A stretch of DNA of 64,000 nt from Hydractinia symbiolongicarpus (lineage: Eukaryota; Cnidaria; Hydrozoa; Anthoathecata; Hydractiniidae): assembly GCF_029227915.1 (NCBI RefSeq), contig NC_079881.1, positions 19,381,501 to 19,445,500 of the forward strand, read 5' to 3'. Below the pieces are notes generated by a model, which was not told the origin of the DNA, made no database searches, and saw only the letters and a program-made list of their open reading frames with translations. Made by a program: the position numbers and the translations under genes. Positions 10,225-21,419 of this stretch are shown in pieces (position 1 is the first letter of the stretch; each line of letters opens with the position of its first letter).

Positions 10225-11260
10225 CTATTTTGTCGTTACACATTTGCCGTGTTTTTTTGATGTGTTGATACAATAAGGATGAGCCATTAAAAATCGTTTC
10301 CCTGTCGCAAGGAAGGAAGGACGGACGAAGGACACCATTTTGGATAAATTTTGGAGATACAAGAATCGAGAGAACAGATTGCTATTCTGTGCGATACAAA
10401 GTTTATGCTTTCATAGCAAAGACTCTTTGTTGCATTGAAAGGTTCTCTGTGCTTATTCACGTGGATATAGCCAGCTGTACACGATTTTTTGTCAGTAATC
10501 ACAACACGAATGACGCGCAACAAGACAACAAGGTTTGATGTTTCATCCTCTTTTTTCGGGATTCTTCTCAGTTCATAATTGCCTGATTTGTGTTATCTCG
10601 GATTAATGTACAGAGCTGCTGCTGATATGAAGCTATGAGGGATTATGAATGTTTCAGATAGGTAAATTGAATGTTGAAAGGGTGTGTGTTTTTTACAAAA
10701 GAAAAAAAGACAAAATATACCTGAAGGATGTTTGTACTAGTCATAGTAAGTGGTATATGGAATATGTCAGCTGACTGATAAATCAAATAAATGTATAAGG
10801 GCTTTGCAAGTATTTATAAACATATTAACTCTCATGTTTACATTATCAAGTGTGGAAAAAATTCCCTTCAACTGTGGGAAATTCCTTGTGTCAAGTTATT
10901 TTTATAAGATTGAAATTAAGCACTGTGTATGGATTTTTCAGCTCAGCTATTATAAATGTTGAATAAAAGAAAACAATAAATTTGATGATGTATAGAAAAA
11001 AAACTATCCCTTTTTTAAAAACTTTTTTAAAAAGTTTATTGATTGTTTTTTATAACTAAAAAATTATAGTGCACCATATTGTAAATAAAAGACTCATGAT
11101 TCTCACTCACTGCCTGTCAGTAGGAGCACACATGAACAAAAGGTTAAAGATAATTTACAAATATATAACTGCTATATTAAAATTTATCTGTGTTTAATAT
11201 TTTCTTTCCATGAAAGTATTTTTATAATTCGTCATATAGTCTTGGTGACTTTTTAGCTGT
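10225..11260. other. Intergenic AT-rich interval
   Basis: No coding region supported; short open frames lack codon or motif evidence. Confidence 0.5.
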
Positions 11261-12210
11261 TAGCTTCTCAGGTAGGTCGCCCTGTTTCTTTCACAAAGTT
11301 CTCTTCCCACTCTTTGATGAATTTTTTGAAAGCTTCATACTCTACTGCAACTGCTTTTTTTATTTTTTTGAACAAGTTATCACATATATTTTTAAAGTCT
11401 TGATATATTCGTTTTTTGTATATCATGTGATGCTTTTCAAATTCATCCAAATCCTTTGATTGACCAATCAAGTAAAACAAATGCTTCCCAATTGAGGTTG
11501 TATATTGATGTTTTTTGGATCAACGTGTTTTTTCAAAATTGGAGTGGCATGAATTTCTGCTTCATCTAGCTGCTGAATTTTGTTTTCATTGCTTCTGCCT
11601 GGTGTTTGAAAATGTACAGTGCCATTATTGGAACAAGAGGGTGTTTGATAATCCACAGTGTCGTCATTAGAACAAAAGGGAGTCGTAACAATTCGAGCAC
11701 CAGACTACCTTCTTTCTCCCTGCCTATCTCCACAACATCTGGTTCATCTTATTGTTTTTCCTCCATTGGTAGTTTTAAAACGAAGTTACCTGTGGGAGAT
11801 TCATATACAATATTTTCCAGAGTCATTAGATATCATAATACAGCAGTGATCATTTTGTCACTAGTTTTTATTGAACATTTCTATTATCGTTTTTCAGTAC
11901 ATTTGCAAAAAAAATTCTTGTAGTTTCAGATTTTTTACCATACTGTACCTTACATATTACAGCATTCAATATTATATTTGGATGAAAAGAAAATAGGAAC
12001 ATAAAATGTTACAAAAAATATAAATCAACAAATGGGGTATAATATTTAAATCAAATATGTCGATCTCATTTGCTGGTAATTTTACTTCGTCTCTGTCTTC
12101 AGCTTTTCACATGTTGTTTGCATGTTGTCATTTTTGAAGTTGGGTGAGACATGGACCAATCTGTTGGTAATCAGGGTCATCTTCTCCACCATGGAAAACA
12201 TATTGGTCAT

Positions 12211-12363
12211 TTTCCTCACCATATGCCTTCCCCATAGTATAAAAAAATCAGCTATCTTTTCCAGATAGTCTGCCAAATCCTTGTTTCATTTTCCTCACCA
12301 TATGCCTTCCCCATAGTATAAAAAAATCAGCTATCTTTTCCAGATAGTCTGCCAAATCCTTGT
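12211..12363. repeat. Tandem duplication, two copies of about 75-78 bp
   Basis: TTTCCTCACCATATGCCTTC...GCCAAATCCTTGTT occurs at 12211-12285 and again, almost identically, at 12289-12363. Near identity indicates a recent local duplication inside the copy P region. Confidence 0.9.
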
Positions 12364-12540
12364 TGAGATGTCTTTGCTGAAGCAAGTCCTTTTAGCTGTG
12401 TCTAAAAATTGGAAATATCGGTGTGATGTTTTTACCTATCCACATCAGTTAAAAAAAACTTTTTTATTTTGATTTTCATTTTCAACATTCATAAATTAAA
12501 TAGTGACATGATTTTCAAATATGTGCTGAAAAATTGTGAA

Positions 12541-12576
12541 TAAAAAAAAAAATATATATATATATATATATATTAA
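12541..12576. repeat. A-tract plus (TA)n microsatellite
   Basis: A run of A followed by about a dozen AT dinucleotides. Confidence 0.95.
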
Positions 12577-13559
12577 CTGGAATGCTTTTACATATTTTAA
12601 TCTCTGTAGTTTTCATTCACATATAATTATAATTGTGTATTACTGTATACATGAAGCTTTGAAAAATTTGAAAAAAGCTGTTATTTGTTAGCTGTTAACT
12701 AATAACAATATAATTTGTACCTATTGTTGCTCCAAATTCGGATATTTTTGATTGACAGCTTCAAAGTGTTAGTTTTGAAATATTTTCTGAAGCTTTCAAC
12801 TGTTTCTCATCTTTCTTTCTCAGAATACAGTTATCTCTCATGGAATCAGGGGCACGTGATGATGTAGCCAAACTTATTAGTTTGGTTTGACTAATCACCT
12901 ATTCCTCGTTTTTTGGTATGGAATGAACTTGGTGACACAATACTGGTTATTTCTGGAAGATGGACTGTCGATGGGTGGTAATAAATACCATATAGCTTCT
13001 GTACAGAGATGGCATGTATTTTCTTCCCAAGAACTGTGAGACAACACAAAGAGTGTTGAAAGCGTTATGTAATCTTACAATATATTTTGGTGATCTTTTT
13101 TCAGCTTTCATGTAAGCCAACCGCACTATTTCCATCAAAGTATGTAACAATTCTTCAACATTGATGTGACACTTCTCTTTCATGTTTTGATAGGTAATGA
13201 TCACTGATAGGCGATAATCAGAACCACATATGGCATCTTTATTTTCAAAACAATATGCTAAAGAATGGCTGAATAACTTCTTCTCTCCCTCATCCAATAC
13301 TTCCGGGAGAACATCCCATACATTTTTGATGTGACCTTTTGTGGTTCAACTGGTAAGACTTCGAATTTTGGTAAGTTTGTGGTTTGGAGGTCAGTCAATT
13401 CTTTACCAAAACACAATGCTGGTGCTCTTGATATTCCAGCCAAATCACGTTTCAATATTTTGGTACACTCATCTTTTGACACGAGTCGTTTCAAAGAAAC
13501 CTTTAGAATACTTAAAGGTCACAGTGCTTAACCTATAAGTGCAATAGTTTGTCTGCACA

Positions 13560-14130
13560 AGAATTATTAGACAACAACAGCGGCGTGCCAAATTAAGGCA
13601 ACACTTGTTACATCAATTCTATTTTACGATGTTTTTATGTGTTACCCTCAGCCATCTGTGCAAATGATTCTAATATGGCTATAGGTAAAACTTTTGTAAG
13701 TAATCTTCGCAAATTATCCTCCTCCATGGGTGCAGTAGGTCCATCTCCATTCCTTAATGCATTTAAGCCTGTATTTCTACTGCAAGAGGTAGCGCTTTTA
13801 ATCCGTTCACCCAGCATCATTCGCTACAGATTCTTTAACATCTCATACCCGAGTTGTCTTTAGCGTTGTCTTCTTTGGTACATTATTCAACACTCTTGTG
13901 AAAATCTGTACTGCTTACAATAAAACTAGCATCTCTGAACAAAAAACTCCATTCCTTCAATTGCCCCTAAAATAGACTTTATAATCAAGTGCATGGTAAG
14001 TGGTTTCATTGCAACGACAGAGCAGTGATTTCTTGTTAAAAAAGCTTGTTAAATGGTGTACAACCTTACACCCTTTTTCTTCAAGAGCTATGTATATTGC
14101 GGCCATCAACACCATAAATTACGGTTTATG
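13560..14130. other. Interval with unassigned open frames
   Basis: Minus-strand frame 13635-13820 ends LPIAILESFAQMAEGNT and overlaps an unassigned plus frame. I recognise neither. No splice or motif evidence supports a gene. Confidence 0.3.
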
Positions 14131-14131
14131 T

Positions 14132-14365
14132 CATCAAGGGGGTTTGACTATTTTAATTATTTTTATTTCAGTCTTGTCTTTGAAACGTGATGACTTCACT
14201 CATTACCACAGTCAAATAAAACAAAAAACAAAAAAATATGCCAGCAAGGAGTTTGACTGTACTGGCCTTATCTTTGGAGAGTGACGACTCCAATTATTAC
14301 CCTAGTCACACAAGATTGTACTGCGTAGGACAGATGAAAAGTTTTACGGATGGAAGAAATGTCTA
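14132..14365 (+). repeat. Two retrotransposon 3' UTR heads; the second is split by the 8.15 kb insertion
   Basis: 14132-14225 and 14236-14365 each start with the (A)GCAAGG(G)GTTTGAC block and its GTGACGACT...CCC(A)AGTC partner. The second ends at GAAATGTCTA, and its continuation GTTCCTGCTGAAGACTGTTC resumes at 22521 after the 8.15 kb block. Confidence 0.75.
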
Positions 14366-14550
14366 CAATCCCAGACAAAATGTCATTTTTCCAGTGAAAA
14401 TTCAGTGTACCCTCCTTCCCCCAATATCAGAGTGGATTTAGGCCTTGTTTTGTGCCCTGACGCATAGAAGCAACACTGATATGGGGAAGGGGGGGGGGGG
14501 TTGAGAGAAACAGTATTTTGTGAATTGCCACTATATTTTGTCTGGGATTG
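14366..14550 (+). repeat. TIR element copy 1 (MITE-like)
   Basis: 185 bp, ends CAATCCCAGACAAAAT and its inverse. It holds a G-rich run near 14486-14500 paired with a CCTTCCCCC run at about 14412. It is the same orientation as copy 2 and lacks about 11 bp present there just inside the left end. Confidence 0.85.
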
Positions 14551-15114
14551 TCTGAGACAAGTTTAGACTTACAATTTTTCCGAGTTCAGTTTCGACTTAG
14601 ATTTTTTCCAGCATTTGACTTGGTACTTTGTGAAGTGATATTTTGTGTTAATGATAACAACAAATGTTCTGAAAGGCAAAATATCTCTTCAATTTTGCAG
14701 GTGACACTCGGCTTGCGTACAGTTTCCCGTGCCTCCAGGGAAGAATTTGACGCATAAACTTCGCCTTGTGATAAAAATATACCGTTTTCTTTTTTTTTTT
14801 TACTATATACAAACAAATCCGATAAATAATCTCTCTATTAAAGTCTTATGTGCATATTAACGTACTAAAAACTGTATATACCAGTGCGAAACAGCTGCGT
14901 TTACATTTACACGTGTTGATTTAGCATGTTAATGTTGAACGGTAAATTTGAACGTTCGCTTCAACGTTTGTTTGTATTTTCTTGTTCAAATTCAGGACAA
15001 AAACATATGTAAACAAAGCGTTCCGTACTGGTGACTACATTAAAATTTCAGTTTGCTTCTAACAAAATGTTCTGACAAAACTTGTACTTTCAGATATAAA
15101 GCTATAAATAACAA

Positions 15115-16201
15115 AATGCAACAGCAACGCAACATCACCAAAAAGATTACGCCTGAAATGTCGACTTACTTTAAGGTACTTCATCAACAAAACGGAATGA
15201 CGGGTGCAGAAATAAAAAAAATGTTTCCTCAATTTGCCTTCCGCAGCATACACCGACACATGAAACATGAGCTCGGTCGTGAAGACGCGACACAACAACA
15301 CTGGAAGACCAAGGAAATTGACAATTCGCGATGAACGACCCGTACTTAGAACGATAACAAGACTTCGCGAGGAGCGGAATCAATTTTCATCAAAGCGCAT
15401 TCAAGAAGAAGCGAACCTGGCACATGTATCAACAAGAACAGTACGTCGTTGCTTACGCAAACATGGATATAATTATCGTCAAGCTCGAAAGAAAGGTCTC
15501 GTCACGAAAACCGACAAGGTCAAGAGACTTGCATTTGCAAGAGAAATGCTTCCTGTGGGAACTGATTTTTGGAAATATGAAATTGCGTTTTATTTTGATG
15601 GGGTGAGTTTTGGTCACAAAAGCAATCCGCACGGAGAGGCTCGAGCAGCTGGCGCAATGACTTGGAGACTCGCAAAAGAAGGTCTTAGTCAAACCACAAA
15701 GGCAAGAAGGAAGGGAGTGGGGGCAAAATGGCTCAGATTTTTGTTGGAATATCTTACGATCGTGGTGTAGTTCTTTGTGAACAAATGAAAGACAAACTGA
15801 CTGGAAAAACCTTTGCTGAATTTGTGAAAACGCATTTTCCAAAAACATTTACACGTACTGTCAATCCTCAATGCCATACATTTTTGCAAGATGGAGATCC
15901 GCGACAAGTTTCAAAGGCTGCGAAAGAGGCAATGGCTTCCATAAATTGCACGATGTTCGGGATTCCAGCACGTTCCCCGGATCTCAATCCTATAGAGAAT
16001 GTTTTTCACCTTGTAAAGAAGCAGATTCGTGATGATGCCCTACGAATGCAACTGACACGAGAGAGTTACAAGCAATTTTGCCAAAGGGTAAAACGCACTA
16101 TCGAAAACTTTTCTACCGACATTATAAACAGAACGATCGAGTCAATACCAAAGCGACTGAAACTTGTGGTTCAAGGAAAAGGCAACAGAACCAAGTATTA
16201 A
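15115..16201 (+). pseudogene. Tc1-family DD34E transposase, two frameshifts
   Basis: The N-terminal HTH segment (NGMTGAEIKKMFPQFAFRSI) is followed by GRPRKLTIRDERPV, as in Tc1 paired-type DNA-binding domains. Catalytic region: first Asp in FYFDGVSF, second in FLQDGDPRQVS, Glu in SPDLNPIENVF; 34 residues separate the second Asp and the Glu, i.e. DD34E. The reading frame changes at about 15290 and about 15720 (the latter at a GGGGG run), giving three pieces. Total length is about 345 aa if continuous, normal for Tc1. I could not find the element's own terminal inverted repeats. It lies inside the 8.15 kb block, 68 bp left of the GTCACC array. The frameshifts may be decay or homopolymer assembly errors. 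Confidence 0.85.
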
Positions 16202-16268
16202 ATTACTTTTCATTTTTTTGTTGGGAGAAATGTTTTATATAGTGTGATTTTCCATTTGTAGGTTTAGG

Positions 16269-16493
16269 GTCACACGTCACCAATGCGTCACCAACAAGTC
16301 ATCAACATGTCACCAATACATGCCCACCAAAATGACGCGTCACCACACGTCACCACTAATAATATAAAATATACTAATACTGTTATAATACTGTTTGGTG
16401 ACATGTGGTGACATGTGTCTTTTTTGTTCTTTTCCTATATAACTACTGGTAACATGTTGGTGACTCGTTGGTGACATGTTGGTGACATGTGAC
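16269..16493. repeat. Inverted GTCACC / GGTGAC iteron array with AT-rich core
   Basis: The left arm (16269-16353) holds seven GTCACC-like motifs, mostly as CGTCACCAA or ATGTCACCAA, all in one orientation. The right arm (16397-16493) holds six GGTGAC(ATGT) motifs in the opposite orientation. The centre (about 16354-16396) is AT-rich. The two arms can fold together. The array ends 7 bp from the stop codon of the SF3 helicase. Short inverted iterons around an AT-rich core beside a Rep-type helicase resemble a replication origin or a hairpin telomere of a rolling-circle/hairpin replicon; this is inference. Alternative: decayed minisatellite with an inversion, or a foldback transposon. Confidence 0.8.
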
Positions 16494-16500
16494 AAAACAA

Positions 16501-17547
16501 TTAGAAACTATTGCTATCATACTCAGAACCTAACAAAACAAGTTTTGCAAAGCAACTGGAACAGGGCTCCAACTGCTTCATTTCTTTAGCAGGAATTTGA
16601 TGCGAGAATGAAAACATAGTCCATCGGGAGGACATCATGTCTGTCTCCTTCTCGTCGCGTTGATTATATTTTCCAATGTACTCTATCTGGGCCTTGCTGG
16701 TTGCAAAGAAAGGTATGGAGTTTGTCCAGACGATGCATAAATCCGTAGCATACTGGTTTTTGGGTCTCGGTAAATGCACCGTTTGACCCTCCAGTAGCAG
16801 CAAAAAATCGCTCCACGCTATTATTTGTGAAGACCACCTGAAATCATTTAGGTAAGCCACTTCACACTCGTCGAGCCCAACCCAGGCGTAGCGTCCAGTG
16901 GCAGGATTAACAAATGCGGTGAACATAATTTCAATAGGGTTCAGCAGAAATGACTTGCCACAATTAGTTGGTCCTACAAGCAAAATGTTGTTGCGTTTTT
17001 GACGACCCTTATTAAAACTTTCACGCAAAGCAGTAGCAAAAACTATAGCGTTGATGTGGTTTTTAAGCAGCACATCGCGAGCAGAAACGAGCCATTCACC
17101 TTTGCAGTTGGAATTGCACGGCGCAAATGCATGAGATTGTATTATTTCCAACCGTGACTTGTTCTCCCTCTCAATAATTTGAGGTGCTTCTTGCATTCGC
17201 CAAGTTGTTGCGAGAAGGTCTGCGAGAGCCTTAGGTGACTTGTTCAAAACGAAAGAATGTAGATCTTTTTCCCCGCTTTGATTTCTTAGAAGAGCAGCCT
17301 GTAGCAATTCTGAGTCCTTTCGAATGTTGTGTTTTACCATGAACTCGGAAACGTCCCTATTCGAAAAACGCTTTTTTGCTACAGGTGCTTCCACAGCTGC
17401 AGGGGTGCTGTCTCTATCGCTCGTGGTGTTTAATCGTTGTCGCTTTGCAACTGTCGAGTTCCGCCTCATGGCTTTTTTTGTCTTTGGTGAACCTATCGTG
17501 CTCAAGTCTGTGTGGTTTGGGCTGTGAAGTATGTCCGCCACTCGGGC
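16501..17547 (-). CDS. Superfamily 3 helicase domain of a Rep-type protein (parvovirus/CRESS-like)
   Basis: About 345 codons open. The Walker A motif is LLVGPTNCGKSFLL, about 190 residues in. A Walker B-like acidic strand is near VGLDECEVAYLNDF, and a sensor/motif C candidate is CIVWTNSIPFFATSK, with a later Arg in MMSSRW. This order and the short roughly 100-residue ATPase core are typical of SF3 helicases, which are carried by small DNA virus Rep proteins. An in-frame TAA lies just upstream and the first codon of the open frame is GTG; the first in-frame ATG is at 17469. A 5' exon is therefore expected. A HUH domain on the same strand at 21420-21931 is the obvious partner, now separated by 3.9 kb. 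The helicase frame itself is intact. I recall similar proteins repeated in cnidarian genomes; they may be endogenised viral genes or transposon genes. Confidence 0.75.
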   Translation of the reverse strand, partial: ARVADILHSPNHTDLSTIGSPKTKKAMRRNSTVAKRQRLNTTSDRDSTPAAVEAPVAKKRFSNRDVSEFMVKHNIRKDSELLQAALLRNQSGEKDLHSFVLNKSPKALADLLATTWRMQEAPQIIERENKSRLEIIQSHAFAPCNSNCKGEWLVSARDVLLKNHINAIVFATALRESFNKGRQKRNNILLVGPTNCGKSFLLNPIEIMFTAFVNPATGRYAWVGLDECEVAYLNDFRWSSQIIAWSDFLLLLEGQTVHLPRPKNQYATDLCIVWTNSIPFFATSKAQIEYIGKYNQRDEKETDMMSSRWTMFSFSHQIPAKEMKQLEPCSSCFAKLVLLGSEYDSNSF

Positions 17548-17766
17548 GAGTTAAGGCGCGTCAAAAAATTTCATACCGCCCGCGATCCTCTGATCAGCGT
17601 CCTCAATGTTTTTGTCGACGTGTCGGAAAACATGTTGAATCCGGCTACCGGGACAGAGATTTATGAAATCAAATCAACGAAGATCTAAGCGAAGACTGGC
17701 TGGCTGGAAGTTTGAAAGAAGGATCTACTTATAAAAATTATGTACAGGTAATGGTTTGTATGTCAA
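17548..17766. other. Gap between helicase frame and copy Q
   Basis: Minus-strand frame 17555-17660 shows a short open stretch (VFRHVDKNIEDADQRIAGG) ending at a TAA nine bases before the helicase frame. It might be coding relic or intron. No GTCACC motifs occur here, so the iteron array is one-sided. Confidence 0.35.
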
Positions 17767-20700
17767 CTATATTTTCAAACCCCATAACTTCATCATATTT
17801 TTACAACGAAGAAGCTGTTTGTAATTTTCGTAATGGTTGACATATTTTTCGATCTCACTCAGTGAGGGTACTTTCTCATTTTTTGAAAAGAAATCCTTTT
17901 CCCAGGCATTGACTGCTTCTTCATAATACATCATTTTTTCTCTTACTTTATTTTGTAGAGCTGGAAGAATTTTTTGACATATTTTTCTTGAGCTTTCGTA
18001 CTTCTCATTTTTGATAAGAATTTGATGTTTATCAAACAATTCCAACTGCTTTGAATAGCCATCACCAAGAACCCTGTATACTACTTTTGCCACCCTCGTT
18101 TTCAGCTGTGATCTTCTTTGGGTTGTGGGTTTGTTTTTCTGTTCGCATTGAAAATCTACTTCACTTGGAATTTCTTCTACACCGTCATGTACTTCTTCAA
18201 CAACACTTTTCCTCTCTTCCAGCATCAAATCCATCTCTGGTGGTTCCTCTGGCACTTCTTCTTCTTCTTGTGAACTTTCTTCTTCATTTTGTTCGTGGTT
18301 TCAATTTTCAGATATTTCAACAGTATTTGATTTCGTCATATTTTCAACAAAAAAAAACTACGAAATTAAATATTATGAAATTAATATATGTTTTTAAGAA
18401 AATTGACAGTCTAGTAGATGATCTAATATTAATATTACCTTCTGACGTCTTTCTTCTTGACTAAGTATCTTGTGTGTATACACGTTTTCTAAATCTGCAA
18501 AATCTTTAGCGTTGCATCCACAAAGACAAGGAAAGTGTCCACCATGCAGATTTCCACTTTCGAATTGTATTTCCGGGTGATCCCCTAAAGTACGAATCAA
18601 ATTATTGTATACCACTTTTATTTTACTTCTTGGAAAACTTTCTGGTAGACCTAAAAAGTGAATCTTTTTTTGGAGAAAAACATTTTTTAGTTAAAATAAT
18701 AGTTTTGAACAATACAAAAAAATTAGTTATATAATCTTCTTGAGAAAGATTTGATTCACACAATTTCTTCAATTTAATTCACTGATTTTTTCAATTGTAT
18801 ATATGGAGTACATTTATACGAATCAAATTGTTGAGTATTCGAACTGTATACCATACCATGGAAAAAACGCAAAGTGTCTTGAACCTCTTCTATTACCAAT
18901 GGCTCTGCCATCTCTTCAACATCTTTCAGTCTTTCCTCAATGTACGTTAACTTTTCAGCTGCTGTCATGACAATGACCTAGTATGTATATTGAAGGTGTC
19001 TCTACTATCTCTTGAATATCACAGGGATACCCATTCTTTTTTTGAAATTCTTCATCAGTATAAAATAATGCAGGGTCATAAAGTACTTTGATTGTCAATA
19101 ACAAATGACCAGAGTTTAGTATGGATGCATGATCTGCCCAAATAATTATGTGACGTTTGTATACATCACGTTTATTGGTCCGGATTATCCCCTTCTTCAG
19201 ATGTTTGGAGAATATCCTTTTTCGTACTAAGTGCAGAGGTATTTTGCGGCCATGGACTTGGAATTGTGTTGTTGTAATTTCTCCATTTTTTACTGTTAAC
19301 CTTCGGTATTCTTTCGGTTTGATCAATGATCCCAGCAAATATTCACCGCTTTCCACCTTCTCCATCATTTCACTCTTCAGTTTGTCATACGGACGTGGAA
19401 TTGAAACAGAAATCCCGCTTCCCCCTAAAAAATTAAAGTTTGTTTATTATATTTCATTTGTAAAGTGGTTCTTTCAGAAAAGTATTGAAAACTTCCTTTT
19501 TATGATGTATTTATAAATTTTGTTTAGATTCATTCACCTGGCATTTTATTGTACTTCCGTCGACACTTCGTTGGATTGAACAGCGGATTTTCAAATTGTG
19601 ATAAATCAACATCATTCTGTTCAAGATATTCTCTGACTATCATGTTACCCAAAGGACCTGTTATACCACGTTCTCGAGCAAGATGAGAGAGATTCATCTG
19701 AAATATAATACATGAGTGTGAGCAAATTTTGGTATATACATCTTATTTTGCTTGCTTGTAGAAACTTTTGCGAGAGAAACTATTTTGTTTTGTTATGAGT
19801 TTTGACAATTGAGAAGTTGAGGTATTTCAATTATATACGTACTTTTTCACCAGCCTTCATATTTTCTACTTCATCTAATAGACCTTTTTTGTCAAATTCA
19901 ACCTTTGAAGGGTCAGGTGAATGTCGTTTTCGTTTTCCGTGAGATACGTTTTCATCATCAGGTGAAGAGAATTTTTCTAAAAGTTAATTGTTTATTTTTT
20001 TAAAAAAATTGAGAAATTGATTTTGTGAAACAAAGTGAAAAGAACATGACACAATTGAATTACTGGATATTTTATCAGGAGAAGTTTTTACTGCATGTGG
20101 CCGTTGTCAAAAATGATCAAAAAAATTTCTCCTAATAAATTAGCCAAAACAGGTTCTTATACCTTTCAAAGTTCTGGCCACAGCAGATGACTTTTTTTCA
20201 AAGTGCATGCTTGCTCTGCTTTTCATATAACAAGCTTTTGACTGACGTGTACCAAATACAGTTTTAACATCAAGACTTTTTTTTGCCATGATGTTTCAAT
20301 TGCATTTTTTTATATTTTGATGCATTTTTCTCATTTTTTGTTTTTTCTCTGTGGCACTTTCTTTCTCTTTTAAATTGGTGTCTGGAAGTTTCGTTAATAT
20401 TTTGGTGAATGGTGTGTCAAAAATTTCATCCCATTGATTGTTGATGTTTTGCAAAATAGATCCAGCAGCTTCTTTTATTTCATGGATAGAGTGTTTATTT
20501 TTGGGAGTTAAGTTTGTAATATTTTGTAATGGTGTTCTGATTTGTGTAGTATTTTGTTGTGGTGTGATATTAGGGTTTACAGTTATGGTCGGTTTAGGTG
20601 TAGTAGTGATATCAGAGTTTGTTTTTTTGCAATTTTTTTTCACCTTTCTATGTCCTGCAGCTGTTGGAAATGTATTATTTTCATTGTTTTTTACAAGACA

Positions 20701-20986
20701 TTCGTTACATTTCCGAAGACTGTGTTTAGTTTTGTTGTTTTCTTCCACTTTATCCCATTTATCACTCCCGTAATTCTTAATATATCCCAGTTTCTCTCGA
20801 TAGGGCCACTTTTTTACGCAGGAAGAGAAGCAAGTTAGAAATTTGACTGAAAAAGTACTTTTCTTCAATTTTTTCCAGATGAGGAAATTGTTCCATAAAC
20901 TTGGAATATCGTGTTGCCTTTTCTTCAATTTTCAAACTATTTAATACTGCAGCTCTCATGAAATTACATGAAAAATATAAGGCCAT
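17767..20986 (-). CDS. Copy Q: multi-exon uncharacterised cnidarian-type gene nested between Rep halves
   Basis: Exons with matching splice sites on the minus strand: 20986-20296 (first, basic Ser/Thr-rich, one internal frame change); 19976-19843 (GKRKRHSPDPSKVEF, NLS-like, donor GTACGT); 19697-19538 (MNLSHLARERGITGPLGNMI); 19424-18857 (SGEYLLGSL, IIIWADHASILNSGHLLLTI, ADALFYTDEEF-like block, IYILGHCHD, then EKLTYIEERLKDVEEM after a frameshift near 18960); 18650-18439 (GNLHGGHFPCLCGCNAKDFA, donor GTAATA); final exon about 18340-17767, acidic then coiled-coil (GYSKQLELFDKHQILIKN). Phases agree for most joins. The family is, from memory, expanded and unnamed in cnidarians; function unknown. The middle segment seen in copy P (RAPALCFG...RSPKYIVRLHN) is missing. 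The frameshift suggests a pseudogene or assembly error. Confidence 0.55.
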
Positions 20987-20999
20987 TGTTGAGCTTATT

Positions 21000-21415
21000 T
21001 GACGCTATATAGTTGCTTGTTTACATATTCATTCTTTTAAAAATCTGACAGCGTTGTGGAAAGTGTTCCCGCGTATTTGTTTTCTAAAATCGGTACCGTA
21101 ATTTTTTTAGCCGCGACATTGATATCATTGCGCCATGTCGGGAAATATTGCCCCATGACGGAAAAATGCCGCTCAGAATGAATGAACAATCGGAAAAAGC
21201 TGATTATTAACGACTTTGCTTGACGCGCGCCTAACAGCGAAGTATATGATTGGTTTAAAAGCTCGACAAGCTTCCCGGTGACGCGGGGCTGTCAAAAAAA
21301 GCTAAGTCGCGTTGATTTCGATTGTAGTATCCGAGTACGAACGGCTCGAAGCAAATGTCAATTTTTTTCTTCAGGCTCTAAACACCAGATACGTGGAACA
21401 AACCTTGTGCCTTAT
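21000..21415. promoter_or_regulatory. GC-richer upstream interval of copy Q (possible promoter)
   Basis: This stretch upstream of the copy Q start is richer in CG dinucleotides (GCCGCGACATTG, GACGCGCGCC, GACGCGGGGC) than its neighbours. No clear TATA box or initiator. Promoter function is inference only. Confidence 0.3.
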
Positions 21416-21419
21416 CTTT

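Larger units (their letters stand above)
11268..13530 (-). pseudogene. Copy P: C-terminal half of an uncharacterised multi-exon cnidarian-type gene
   Basis: Minus-strand blocks in order: 13494-13330 with SRAPALCFGKELTDLQTTNL; 13297-12957 with CGSDYRLSVIITYQNMKEK and AEKRSPKYIVRLHNAFNTL; 12276-12082; and a C-terminal block at 11480-11268 (SKDLDEFEKHHMIYKKR...IKEWEENFVKETG). The last block resembles the C-terminal exon of copy Q (17767-18255: GYSKQLELFDKHQ...AWEKDFFSKNEKVPS). I remember this family as repetitive and uncharacterised in cnidarian genomes; function unknown. Breaks between blocks could be introns or decay. The N-terminal half is absent here, while copy Q has the N-terminal half and lacks this middle part. 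Confidence 0.5.

Noticed and set aside
14860-15110. Search for Tc1 terminal inverted repeats left of the transposase
   Set aside because: No segment matched the reverse complement of 16202-16268 convincingly; element edges left unassigned.
17548-17760. Second GTCACC array on the other side of the SF3 helicase
   Set aside because: No GTCACC or GGTGAC cluster present; the array is one-sided here.
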